DNA from: VXYL01 sp965208525
GTDB lineage: Bacteria > Pseudomonadota > Gammaproteobacteria > Pseudomonadales > Azotimanducaceae
NCBI GenBank assembly: GCA_965208525.1
Contig: OZ242340.1
Location: 1,736,001-1,800,000 of the forward strand
DNA: 64,000 bases
Direction of reading: 5' to 3'
Shown: one piece after another, positions 19,934 through 27,435 of the stretch
Numbering within the stretch: position 1 is the first letter of the stretch
How the letters are laid out: each line of letters opens with the position of its first letter
Made by a program: the position numbers and the translations under genes
Notes under the pieces: model-generated
The model's database searches: none
What the model was told of the DNA's origin: nothing
Seen by the model: the letters and a program-made list of their open reading frames with translations, nothing else

Positions 19934-20872
19934 ATGCCGTTGCACCCGGAATACGAGGCCATGCTGGCGCAGATGGCCGAGGTCGAGGGACCTGCCTTGG
20001 TCGACATGCCGGTGGAGGCCGGACGCGAGATGTACCGAACGATGCAGCCGGAGGCGCTCGACGTACCGGTCGCAGCGGTCACCGATGCTTCGGCAAACGG
20101 GGTGCCGGTACGCATCTACACGCCGGCGGGCGAGGGGCCGTTCCCGCTCGTGATGATGTTCCACGGCGGTGGTTGGGTGATCGGCGATCTCGTGACTGCC
20201 GATGGCCAAAGCCGCGAAGTGTGCAAGGGCGCTGGGGTGACGGTGGTTTCGGTGGACTATCGCTTGGCACCGGAACACCGCTTCCCGGCAGCGGCGGACG
20301 ATTGCTATGCGGCCACCGTTTGGGCCGTGCAGAACGCGGGCCACATCGGTGCTGACGCAAGTCGCGTCGCCGTGGCTGGCGACAGCGCGGGGGGCAATCT
20401 TGCTGCAGTCGTTTCGCAGATGGCGCGAGATGAGCGCCGCGCTGGATCAGAAGACGCGCCAGGTATCCGCTTTCAGCTTTTGGTGTATCCCGTCACGGAC
20501 GGCGTCAACTTCAACACGGCGTCCTATCGCGACAACGGTGAAGGCTACATGCTCACCGCCGACTCGATGCACTGGTTCTGGAACCACTACGCGCCGGACG
20601 CGGACCAGCGCAGCAATCCCTACGCGTCACCGCTCCTTGCCGAGGACCTCAGCGACCTTCCCGAAGCGCTAGTGATGACCGCCGAGTACGACCCGCTGCG
20701 CGACGAGGGCGAGGCGTACGCAACGGCCCTCGCCAACGCCGGCGTCACCGCCCGCTGCCAACGCTACGGCGGCATGATCCACGGCTTCTTCGGCCAAAGC
20801 CGCGTCGTCGGCGCTGCCCGCCAGCCAATGGACGACGCCTGCAAGGCATTGAGGGACGCCCTGATCCCGTAG
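19934..20872 (+). CDS. Alpha/beta hydrolase fold-3 esterase (hormone-sensitive lipase family)
   Basis: A 312-residue carboxylesterase/lipase of the HSL (family IV) group. The oxyanion motif HGGGW, the nucleophile elbow GDSAGGN, the acid in EYDPLRDEGEAY and the His in MIHGFFG are all present in order. The start ATG at 19934 is preceded by GAGAGGCGCGCG. There is no signal peptide, so it is probably cytoplasmic and hydrolyses short-chain esters. It is divergent from the ClpP-like gene. Confidence 0.93.
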   Translation: MPLHPEYEAMLAQMAEVEGPALVDMPVEAGREMYRTMQPEALDVPVAAVTDASANGVPVRIYTPAGEGPFPLVMMFHGGGWVIGDLVTADGQSREVCKGAGVTVVSVDYRLAPEHRFPAAADDCYAATVWAVQNAGHIGADASRVAVAGDSAGGNLAAVVSQMARDERRAGSEDAPGIRFQLLVYPVTDGVNFNTASYRDNGEGYMLTADSMHWFWNHYAPDADQRSNPYASPLLAEDLSDLPEALVMTAEYDPLRDEGEAYATALANAGVTARCQRYGGMIHGFFGQSRVVGAARQPMDDACKALRDALIP

Positions 20873-21047
20873 AGGCGACTCTTGTGGTCGCCCGTGCCGA
20901 CCGATCCGAGCACGTTGGCGACATCAACCCAAGGCAAGGGCAAGCCTCGCCCTACGTCGGTCGACCGCGGTGCGTGGGGCGCGATTCGCGGCTAGGAGCC
21001 GGCGTGGTAGAAATCGATCGGACGCGCCCCCGTACGCGACGGGCCAG

Positions 21048-21071
21048 CAGTTTTCGCGCCAGCGAAAACTG
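21048..21071. repeat. Perfect hairpin, CAGTTCGCG-type family
   Basis: CAGTTTTCGC and GCGAAAACTG pair over 10 bp with a 4-base loop, followed immediately by a GCGCCGC-GAA-GCGGCGC hairpin. Related 20-bp palindromes (CAGTTCGCGCAAGCGAACTG and variants) occur at 22167, 36246, 37952 and 60965. Here it sits between the converging esterase and MaoC genes. Confidence 0.75.
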
Positions 21072-21092
21072 CCAGAGCGCCGCGAAGCGGCG

Positions 21093-21500
21093 CTAGTCCA
21101 CCCGCGCCTTCGCAGTCCCCATTGCCACCTGCACGCCTTTCTGGTTCACCGTGGCGACGTTGAGTTCGACGATGCCGTCCTCGACGCCGACTACCGTGGC
21201 GGTTGCGTCCAGGGTGTCGCCGGGGAACACCTGGTTGGTGAAGCGCACGCCGAACTCGGTGAGGCGACCGTCGCCGACGTAGTTCGTGAGCATCTTGCCG
21301 GTGAGGCCCATGGTGAGCATGCCGTGGGCGAACACCGACGGATATCCAGCCACTTCCGTGGTGAACACTTCGTCGGTGTGCACGGGGTTGTAGTCGCCGG
21401 AGGCACCGGCGTACATGACAATCTGGGTGCGCTTGAGGTCTTCGACCAGGCGCTCGGTGTAGGTGTCGCCGGCGTTCAGTTCGCTTGCGTTCAATGCCAT
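21093..21500 (-). CDS. MaoC-like hydratase/dehydratase (HadB-like subunit)
   Basis: A 135-residue hot-dog fold protein. The hydratase-2 motif is present as YAGASGDYNPVHTDEVF with the catalytic Asp and His, then FAHGMLTMGLTGKMLTNYV. It lies 27 bases downstream of a second MaoC-like gene on the same strand, an arrangement like mycobacterial HadA-HadB, where the small subunit carries the catalytic residues. It probably hydrates or dehydrates an acyl thioester. The GGAGAAAG ribosome site supports the start. Confidence 0.9.
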   Translation of the reverse strand: MALNASELNAGDTYTERLVEDLKRTQIVMYAGASGDYNPVHTDEVFTTEVAGYPSVFAHGMLTMGLTGKMLTNYVGDGRLTEFGVRFTNQVFPGDTLDATATVVGVEDGIVELNVATVNQKGVQVAMGTAKARVD

Positions 21501-21527
21501 TTTCGCTTTCTCCTGCTGGGGCCTGAC

Positions 21528-22034
21528 TCAGCCCTGATCGACCGGACGCTCGGTTCGCACGCCCACTCCCGTGGCGGTGATGACCAGTTCGCCGTTCTGG
21601 TCGCGGTACTCCGTGACGGACTCGCTGAACGTGAGCTTGCCGGCGCGGCGGCTTTCGCGTTCCCAGGTGTTGCCCGGCTTGTTGGTAGCGGTGAGCACGT
21701 CGCCTGGCCGGATGTGGCGGTGATAGACGAAACGCTGTTCGGCGTGCAGACCGCCGCCACCGCCGCCACCTCCGCCGCCGCTGCCCTCGCGGGGCTTGGC
21801 GCCGGTGGGCTTGCCGCCGGAGCCGAACCAGCCCTCGCCGTCGATGGGCGGGCGCAGGCTGTAGTCGGGATCGAACTGGGCGCTCGCCTGGGCAAAGGTG
21901 GGCGGCGCGATGATGCTGCCGGGCTCGGTGCCCTCGGCATAGTCCTCGTCGTGATAAATCGGATTCGCATCGCCAACGGCGCGGGCGAACATCATGATGT
22001 GGCTCGCCTCCACCTTGAACTTCTCAACTGCCAT
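21528..22034 (-). CDS. MaoC N-terminal-like dehydratase subunit (HadA-like) with polyglycine insert
   Basis: A 168-residue hot-dog protein of the FAS1-DH/MaoC N-terminal type: VEASHIMMFARAVGDANPIYHDEDYA, then IIAPPTFAQASAQFDPDY. After residue about 77 a low-complexity linker contains a run of ten glycines (in GSGGGGGGGGGGLH), which most relatives lack. The protein then resumes with FVYHRHIRPGDVLTATNK. It is the likely partner of the next gene. A strong GAGGGGGA ribosome site precedes the ATG. Confidence 0.88.
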   Translation of the reverse strand: MAVEKFKVEASHIMMFARAVGDANPIYHDEDYAEGTEPGSIIAPPTFAQASAQFDPDYSLRPPIDGEGWFGSGGKPTGAKPREGSGGGGGGGGGGLHAEQRFVYHRHIRPGDVLTATNKPGNTWERESRRAGKLTFSESVTEYRDQNGELVITATGVGVRTERPVDQG

Positions 22035-22166
22035 TTGTCCCCCTCAAGAAGGTGCCTGTTCGTGGTTGCTGCTTCGCTTCGGCGGTGCCGAGGCGAAGGC
22101 GTGCAAACCTACCAGACATGCGCTGCCATGTCGTGGGCCGGATGTGGATGGCGCCACGAAGGCGCG

Positions 22167-22186
22167 CAGTTCGCGCAAGCGAACTG
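22167..22186. repeat. Perfect 20-bp palindromic hairpin, CAGTTCGCG family
   Basis: CAGTTCGCGCAAGCGAACTG, a near copy of the elements at 36246-36265 and 37952-37971. It lies in the 467-base repeat-filled gap 22035-22501 between enoyl-CoA hydratase and the MaoC pair. Confidence 0.75.
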
Positions 22187-22269
22187 CTCGCGCTTTGTTT
22201 GGCGTTGTCTGGGACGCTTACTGCGGTGGCTTTGTCCGGCTCCGCTGCGTGCGCGCCTTCGGCACGCTT

Positions 22270-22288
22270 GGAGGGCGGGACGCCCTCC
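22270..22288. repeat. REP-like palindrome, GGAGGGCG family (single)
   Basis: GGAGGGCGGGACGCCCTCC, identical to the left arm of the pair at 52992 and related to those at 35022. It is a solitary copy lying 54 bases before a GGAAGGCA-type pair. Confidence 0.75.
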
Positions 22289-22341
22289 GTCCAGAGGCCC
22301 GCGCCAAGTCCGACAAGCTGCCAGCTAGCGCGTGCACAAGG

Positions 22342-22481
22342 CGGACCTTTGGAGGGAAGGCATCCTGCTAACGCGCCCGAAGGGCGCGCCCCTAGCGCCG
22401 ATAGGCGCTTTCTCATTGCATGGCGGTCAGCGCGCCAGAGGGCGCGCAGGGAAGGCAGGATGCCTTCCCTCCAAAGGCCCG
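22342..22481. repeat. REPIN-like element, 26-bp inverted arms around a conserved core
   Basis: The arms 22342-22367 and 22456-22481 are reverse complements with one mismatch. The core contains GGGCGCGCCCCTAGCG and a GCCGATAGGCGC stem. The core recurs in opposite orientation at 28.85 kb. The gap 22035-22501 that holds it contains no gene that I can support; the short open frames there arise from the palindromes. Confidence 0.8.
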
Positions 22482-22501
22482 GCACAAGCCCGACTTACCT
22501 G

Positions 22502-23278
22502 CTATCTCCCTTTGAACTCCGGGGTGCGCTTTTCCAGAAAGGCGGTGATGCCTTCACGACTGTCTTCGGTTTGCACCAGGGCGCCTTGGGCGTACTTCTC
22601 GAACATCAAGGCGCCGGCCAGGCCCGCTTCCATGCCGAAGTGGACCATCGCCTTCATGGTACGGGGCACGAAGGGGGCGAAGCTCGCGAGGTGTTCCGCC
22701 ATGCGGCGCGCTTCCGGCAATAGCTCCTCGGGTTCCACCAGCCGCGTCACGAGGCCGATGGAGAGCGCTCGTTCGGCGTCGATGGGCTCGCCCATCAGCA
22801 TCATCTCCATGCCCCAGCCGCGACCGACGATGCGTGGCAGGCGCGCGGTGGCGCCGCCGCCGGGGATGATTCCGAGTTTGCCCTCCGGCGTTGCGAAGCG
22901 CGAGCTAGGCGTCGCGATCCTGAGATCGCAGCCGAGCGCCACCTCCAGCCCGCCGCCCATGCAGATGCCGTCGATGGCGGCGATGGTGGGTTTGGGCAGG
23001 CGTTCGAGCTGGTCGGCGAGTCCCTGGACGATGGGTTCCAGGGCCTTCTTGAAGTCGCGGTGCAGCACTTCGCTGAGGTCGGAGCCGGAGGCGAAGGAAC
23101 GACCCCCGGCACCGGTGATGGTGACCACGCGCACGGCGTCGTCGGCGCCAGCGCGAGCGACGGAATGCTGCAACTCCGCGAGCGTGGCAAGGGAGATGGC
23201 GTTGTGCTTCTCCGGCCGGTTGATGGTGAGGAGCGCCATCGCGCCCTCTACTTCATAGGTCGTCTCTTGGTAGTCCAT
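22502..23278 (-). CDS. Enoyl-CoA hydratase/isomerase family protein
   Basis: A 258-residue crotonase-fold protein. The oxyanion region is AGGRSFASGSDLSEV, followed by AIDGICMGGGLEVALGCDLRIAT. FATPEGKLGIIPGGGATARLPRIVG carries the Glu usually needed for hydration. A GAGGAAGC ribosome site precedes the ATG. With the thiolase at 27.4 kb and the MaoC pair it suggests fatty-acid-like or aromatic side-chain degradation. Crotonases vary widely in substrate, so none is assigned. Confidence 0.93.
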   Translation of the reverse strand: MDYQETTYEVEGAMALLTINRPEKHNAISLATLAELQHSVARAGADDAVRVVTITGAGGRSFASGSDLSEVLHRDFKKALEPIVQGLADQLERLPKPTIAAIDGICMGGGLEVALGCDLRIATPSSRFATPEGKLGIIPGGGATARLPRIVGRGWGMEMMLMGEPIDAERALSIGLVTRLVEPEELLPEARRMAEHLASFAPFVPRTMKAMVHFGMEAGLAGALMFEKYAQGALVQTEDSREGITAFLEKRTPEFKGR

Positions 23279-23323
23279 GCTTCCTCGTTGTCATCGCCAG
23301 GGGGCTTGGCATGGCGTCCGGCT

Positions 23324-24076
23324 TCATTCGTCTTCACGCGCGTCTTTGCCAGCCAATCTGTCCACGAAGCGGTCCAGCTTGCCCTTGACTCGCTCCACCA
23401 CATTGTCCACGTCGATCCTGTCGATCATCTCCCGCGCCACCGCCTCGTTGGTCTGATCCGCCAGCCGAGCCACGATCTCGGCCGTGAGTTCATCGACGCT
23501 GACACCTTCGCTGCCGCCGATGCCTTCGACGCGGATGTCTGGCAGTTCTGCCTCTGTGCTGCCGAGCGGCGACACCAGTGCGCCGCGGCCGCCTTGCACC
23601 GACATCCGTTCCACGATCACTCTAAGGCCCGGATCGGCGCCAGCCGCCTCCCTGGACCGTTGTGTCGAAGCACCCCGGCGAGAGCGCTCGACGATGCGGC
23701 CGATGTTGGTGAAGGCGCCCTCCGAGTAGCCATCCACGACGGCCGTCACGACCACATCGTCGAGTTCGAGCAGTTCCACCACGAGCGCTTCGTCGCCGCT
23801 TCGGCCAAGTTCCAGCGTCACCGCCAGCCGCCCGACGGCCAGCGCCGGAGGGCCTTCGATTCCGGGCGGATTCGAGACCTCGATGCCGAGCACCTCCACT
23901 CGCCGGTCGGCGAGTTCGAAGTCCACAGCGTCCACCTCCACCGGCACGCCGAGCCGCTTCGTTCCGGCGTCCTCGATTGCGCCCTCGAGCCAGAACTCCG
24001 CGCGCAGCAGGCCGACCCAGACGATGCCGATCAACGCCCCGACCGAAATCAGGATTGTCCAAGCCAGCCGCCTCAT
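23324..24076 (-). CDS. Membrane-anchored periplasmic protein, AsmA-like N-terminus
   Basis: A 250-residue protein with one N-terminal transmembrane segment (about residues 4-25). The following stretch IEDAGTKRLGVPVEVDAVDFELADRRVEVLGIEVSNPPG resembles the opening of AsmA/DUF748-type proteins, which build beta-rich lipid-handling structures. The remainder is beta-strand-like and ends in an acidic helical tail. It begins 4 bases after the sensor kinase stop, so it is probably cotranscribed with envZ. The function is unknown. Confidence 0.68.
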   Translation of the reverse strand: MRRLAWTILISVGALIGIVWVGLLRAEFWLEGAIEDAGTKRLGVPVEVDAVDFELADRRVEVLGIEVSNPPGIEGPPALAVGRLAVTLELGRSGDEALVVELLELDDVVVTAVVDGYSEGAFTNIGRIVERSRRGASTQRSREAAGADPGLRVIVERMSVQGGRGALVSPLGSTEAELPDIRVEGIGGSEGVSVDELTAEIVARLADQTNEAVAREMIDRIDVDNVVERVKGKLDRFVDRLAGKDAREDE

Positions 24077-24080
24077 GGCG

Positions 24081-25433
24081 TCACGTTCCTGCGAACGAGC
24101 GGGCCAAGCTCACGTTGACATCTGCGCCGCCCCCCGCGGCAACGCCGATGGCAACGCGCCAGCCGTGCGCATCGCACAGTTGCTTGACGATGGCGAGGCC
24201 CAGTCCGCTGCCGCCGGTCGCGGATCGCCGCGCCGCGTCAAGGCGGTAGAACGGCTCGAACACCCGCTCTCGTTCCGCCTGGGGGATGCCGGGGCCCACG
24301 TCCGTCACGTGGACGCACACCTCTTCGCCCCCGTCCACGGTCACCTCCGCACCGCTGCCGTGTTGGCGCGCATTGTCGATCAGGTTCGCGAGCACGCGCT
24401 CCAGCGCGCCGGGGGCAATGTACACGCGCTTCGGCACATCACCGCGCCAGTGCACCACCAAATCTTCGTCGATGCCGGCCACCACCGAGCTGATGTAGGG
24501 CTCGAATTCCACCAGCCGCGCCGCCTCGCCGGCACCGCGCGCGAACCGCAGTGCATCGCCGATCAGCTCGTCCATGGCGGCAAGATTGCGCTCGAAGCGC
24601 TTGACGAGGCGGGCATCCACGTCCTCCGGCAACAGTTCGAGCGCAAGACGCATACGTGCCAAGGGCGTGCGCAGGTCGTGGGAAATTCCCGCCAGCAGGG
24701 TCGTTCGATTCGATAGCAGTGTGGTCACATCCCGCGCCATGGCGTTGAAGCTCGAGGCGAGCGTCACGAGTTCCGTCGGCCCCTCCTCCGGCAGCGGCTT
24801 GAAGCCTTCTGCACCGCGAAACGCCCCTGCGGCTTGCGCCATGGCCTCGAGTGGGCCGGCAAGGCGGCGCACGATCAGCGCCGAGCCGATGAAGACGATG
24901 AGCGCACCGGTGCTGAATATCACAAGGCCCACCACCAGCGGCTGCACGTCGCGTCGCTGCGAGGAAAAGCCCACCTGCATGACGCGGCCACCCATGGGAA
25001 CGCTGGCCCACAGCAGGCCGTCGCTCTCCATCAGTCGCACGACCTCACCCACGCGTTGCGATAGCTTGGTCTCGATGAGGTCGTGATAGGCATTGCCGTC
25101 GGCCACGAAAGGCAGGTCGCGTACGTTGGCGCTAATGATGAGATCGTGATTCTCGAGCAACTCGATTTCAAAGTACGGCCGTGCCTCGGGGCTCAGTTCC
25201 ACCCAGGTCTTGGCAGCGAGCACGACCAGTCCCGCCTCGTCGTCGGCCGAGCGATCCGAGATGGGCACCACCACGTACCCCCAAAGTGCCGCCAGCGCAG
25301 TAATGGCAATGGCCGAAGCGCCCACCGCCAGCACGGCGTTGGTGCGCCCGAGCAGGGACGCCGGCCACGCCGCCTGCAAGCGGCTCGCGATCAGGCGCTT
25401 GAGCTTGCCGACGATTGCCGTCGCCGTTGCCAT
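24081..25433 (-). CDS. envZ: EnvZ-type sensor histidine kinase
   Basis: A 450-residue inner-membrane kinase. The first transmembrane segment is about residues 33-57, the periplasmic sensor about 58-165 and the second segment about 166-187; a HAMP region follows. The phospho-acceptor is His252 in GISHDLRTPLARMR, the EnvZ subtype pattern. The ATP-binding domain has LANLIDNARQHG, DVGPGIP and GGSGLGLAIVKQL. The ATG at 25433 is chosen because the longer open frame crosses repeats. It is separated from the ompR-like gene by 421 repeat-rich bases, whereas these genes usually abut. Confidence 0.9.
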   Translation of the reverse strand: MATATAIVGKLKRLIASRLQAAWPASLLGRTNAVLAVGASAIAITALAALWGYVVVPISDRSADDEAGLVVLAAKTWVELSPEARPYFEIELLENHDLIISANVRDLPFVADGNAYHDLIETKLSQRVGEVVRLMESDGLLWASVPMGGRVMQVGFSSQRRDVQPLVVGLVIFSTGALIVFIGSALIVRRLAGPLEAMAQAAGAFRGAEGFKPLPEEGPTELVTLASSFNAMARDVTTLLSNRTTLLAGISHDLRTPLARMRLALELLPEDVDARLVKRFERNLAAMDELIGDALRFARGAGEAARLVEFEPYISSVVAGIDEDLVVHWRGDVPKRVYIAPGALERVLANLIDNARQHGSGAEVTVDGGEEVCVHVTDVGPGIPQAERERVFEPFYRLDAARRSATGGSGLGLAIVKQLCDAHGWRVAIGVAAGGGADVNVSLARSFAGT

Positions 25434-25483
25434 CGTGAGGTCGCCACCGCCATTGCCATAGCGCGAGCCTAGCAGCCTGCCGC

Positions 25484-25510
25484 ACTTTCGGGCGCAAGCC
25501 GCCCGAAAGT
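25484..25510. repeat. Perfect hairpin with ACTTTCGGGCG stem
   Basis: ACTTTCGGGCG and CGCCCGAAAGT pair over 11 bp around CAAGC. Relatives lie at 27400-27425 (10-bp stem) and 38021-38043 (9-bp stem ACTTTGCCG). It lies just upstream of envZ on the transcribed strand. Confidence 0.7.
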
Positions 25511-25513
25511 CCG

Positions 25514-25651
25514 GCAGGGTGATAGGACGGCTTGGGCTGGGGCAAGAAGCGTTGTCCGAAGGCAACGGTTCTTGTGGCGCTAGCAGGGTGATAGGACGGC
25601 TTGGGCTGGGGCAAGAAGCGTTGTCCGAAGGCAACGGTTCTTGTGGCGCTA
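25514..25651. repeat. Two tandem copies of a 69-bp repeat
   Basis: Units 25514-25582 and 25583-25651 are almost identical and are followed by the first bases of a third. Each unit contains an internal hairpin (CAAGAAGCGTTG and CAACGGTTCTTG around TCCGAAGG). The reverse complement of that hairpin occurs once near 38065. The array lies between ompR and envZ. Confidence 0.88.
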
Positions 25652-25695
25652 GCAGGCAAGCCGGACTTGGTGGCGATGCACCCGGCTGCCGGACA

Positions 25696-25770
25696 GGGCG
25701 ACGCATGCGTCGCCCCTACAGGAAGGTGTCGGTCATGTCCCGGGCCGTAGGGGCGACGCATGCGTCGCCC
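25696..25770. repeat. REPIN-like element, GGGCGACGC family
   Basis: Two copies of the perfect palindrome GGGCGACGCATGCGTCGCCC (25696-25715 and 25751-25770) flank a 35-base core. The extended inverted arms reach 24 bp. A near-identical copy, including the GGACTTGG...CACCCGGCTGCC sequence to its left, is at 37.8 kb. The 421-base gap 25434-25854 holds only these repeats and no gene. Confidence 0.88.
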
Positions 25771-25854
25771 TTCTTCGGGTGGCCTTCCTCATGCGCAGTT
25801 CTGGCGAGTGCCAACGCGCCCGTTAGGGCGGGTTGGCCCGACCGCTGCGTTCGG

Positions 25855-26625
25855 TTAGACCGACCCCGGACAGAACATGTAGCCCTTGCCCCAGATCGTC
25901 TTGATGAAGACGGGCGTTGCTGGGTCTGGCTCGATCTTGCTGCGTAGACGCGTGACGCGCACGTCGATGCTGCGGTCGAACGGCGCGCGCCGGGTGCCGG
26001 TGAGCAGGTCGAGGATGCGATCCCTGTCGAGCACCGTGTTCGGATGCCGCACCAGCACGTCGAGCAGCTCGAACTCGCCGGAAGTCAGCGCCACGGTGCG
26101 TCCATCCCGGGTCAGCCGGTGGGCGCTGAGATTGAGCTCGAAATCCCCGAACGTGATGGTCTGCGCCTCGCGCCGAGCACCACGGCGCAGCACGGCGCGC
26201 ACACGCGCGAGGAGTTCGCGCGGGTTGAAAGGCTTGGCAAGATAGTCGTCGGCGCCGATTTCGAGGCCGACGATGCGGTCGACGTCGTCGCCCTGCGCCG
26301 ACACGATGATGATCGGCAGATCGCGATCGCGCCTCATGCGACGAGCAATGGAAAGGCCGTCTTCGCCCGGCAGCATGAGGTCGAGGATCATCAGATCCAC
26401 TTCGTTCGTTTGCAGCGCGGCGTCCATGGCGACACCGTCTTCCGCCACCAACACTTCGAAGCCTTGGCTCGAAAGGTACTCCTCGGTGAGTTCGAGGAGT
26501 TCCGGATCGTCGTCCACCACCAGCAACGTTGCCGACGGCTTGCCGTGGGCGGTACTGCCGTCCGCCGCCGCGACTGCCTTGGCCGCCGTGGGCGAGTCCT
26601 TTGAGACGCTCTCGGCCGTAGTCAC
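25855..26625 (-). CDS. ompR: OmpR-family response regulator
   Basis: A 256-residue regulator. Residues about 33-150 form a receiver domain, with acidic pocket DDD (38-40), phosphoacceptor Asp82 in MILDLMLPGEDG and Lys in YLAKPFNP. Residues about 160-250 form a winged-helix DNA-binding domain (LTSGEFELLDVLV, RSIDVRVTRLRSKIE). A 30-residue Ala/Ser-rich extension precedes the receiver. The GTG start overlaps the stop of the upstream secreted protein gene by four bases (GTGA). It probably works with the EnvZ-type kinase downstream. Confidence 0.92.
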   Translation of the reverse strand: MTTAESVSKDSPTAAKAVAAADGSTAHGKPSATLLVVDDDPELLELTEEYLSSQGFEVLVAEDGVAMDAALQTNEVDLMILDLMLPGEDGLSIARRMRRDRDLPIIIVSAQGDDVDRIVGLEIGADDYLAKPFNPRELLARVRAVLRRGARREAQTITFGDFELNLSAHRLTRDGRTVALTSGEFELLDVLVRHPNTVLDRDRILDLLTGTRRAPFDRSIDVRVTRLRSKIEPDPATPVFIKTIWGKGYMFCPGSV

Positions 26626-27212
26626 GATTGGCGGGCGTCCCGCTCTGTGTCCGCCGCCACCTCGGTGGCTGCGTCCGTGCTCTCTTGCGTCGATGACGGT
26701 TCGGTGCGGCGATGCTCGAACCCGGTGCCGAAGCCCTCGCGCGTCGCCGCCTCGTCTACCTCGGCCGGAGCTACATCAGCATCCGGAGCTACCTGGAGAG
26801 CATGCGCTTTCAGGCCGGCGCGGATTGGCGACCGTGGTGCCGCCGCCTCCACACCCAGCTCGCCTTCATACAGTTCCAGGGCATCGACGCCAAGCACTGC
26901 ACTGGCGTCTTGCAGAATGCGCCCAAAGCGCGCCCGCGAACTGACTGGAATGCGGGTGGGTTCGCCGCTGGCCGCCATGCGCTTGCGCATCTCGACGAAG
27001 TACCAGCGACGTTCTTCGTCGTCCATCGCTTCCCACCGACCCCCGAGGTCGGAAAGCTGCTCGTCAGAAAACTGCGCGAACGGATTGGTGGTCTCGACGG
27101 CCATGCCACCGTCCGCGGCAAACGCTCCTGAAGCCACCAACACGAGCGCCGCCGGCGCGTGTCGCCAACGCCTCGGGCGCACCTGTTTCGGCCTCGCTCG
27201 CGTGTAAGTCAT
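26622..27212 (-). CDS. Secreted protein of unknown function, coupled to ompR
   Basis: A 196-residue protein with a basic N-terminus (TRARPKQVRPRRWRH) and a short hydrophobic stretch ending SGAFA, consistent with a signal peptide. Residues about 45-80 (FAQFSDEQLSDLGGRWEAMD, then DEERRWYFVEMRKRM) recall DUF3106-like helical proteins. The C-terminal half is Ala/Glu-rich and probably disordered. Its stop overlaps the GTG of the response regulator. The coupling suggests a link to signalling by the two-component pair, but that is inference. Confidence 0.68.
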   Translation of the reverse strand: MTYTRARPKQVRPRRWRHAPAALVLVASGAFAADGGMAVETTNPFAQFSDEQLSDLGGRWEAMDDEERRWYFVEMRKRMAASGEPTRIPVSSRARFGRILQDASAVLGVDALELYEGELGVEAAAPRSPIRAGLKAHALQVAPDADVAPAEVDEAATREGFGTGFEHRRTEPSSTQESTDAATEVAADTERDARQS

Positions 27213-27329
27213 CGATGTGCGTGGTTCTCCGCGAAATCCACCAAAGCCTGCCCCGCATGGGCTCCGGGACAACCAAGTGAACCCCTTTGCGCGCCGAATT
27301 GCAACGGCGTTTGGTGGGTGCAGAAGCGC

Positions 27330-27371
27330 AAAGAAAAAGGGCTGGCGCGCCCGCATGGACACACCAGCCCT
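27330..27371 (-). terminator. Rho-independent terminator downstream of thiolase
   Basis: Read on the minus strand, AGGGCTGG and CCAGCCCT form an 8-bp stem followed at once by TTTTTCTTT. It lies about 65 bases after the thiolase stop, in the right orientation. Confidence 0.75.
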
Positions 27372-27399
27372 CTCAGCCATTGTGGCCTTGTGAGCCGAG

Positions 27400-27425
27400 T
27401 TTCGGGCGGTTTGCGCCGCCCGAAA
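27400..27425. repeat. Perfect 10-bp hairpin immediately after thiolase
   Basis: TTTCGGGCGG and CCGCCCGAAA with a 6-base loop, located 10 bases beyond the thiolase stop. It has no T-run of its own. It resembles the hairpins at 25484 and 38021 and may protect the 3' end. Confidence 0.65.
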
Positions 27426-27435
27426 CCCGACAGGC

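Noticed and set aside
22035..22501. Several short overlapping open frames in the repeat-rich gap
   Set aside because: Their translations follow the palindromes (EGRMPSL- and GRASRPPS-like strings) and have no ribosome sites or domains.
25514..25651. CRISPR-like array
   Set aside because: Only two abutting 69-bp units with no spacers and no cas genes.
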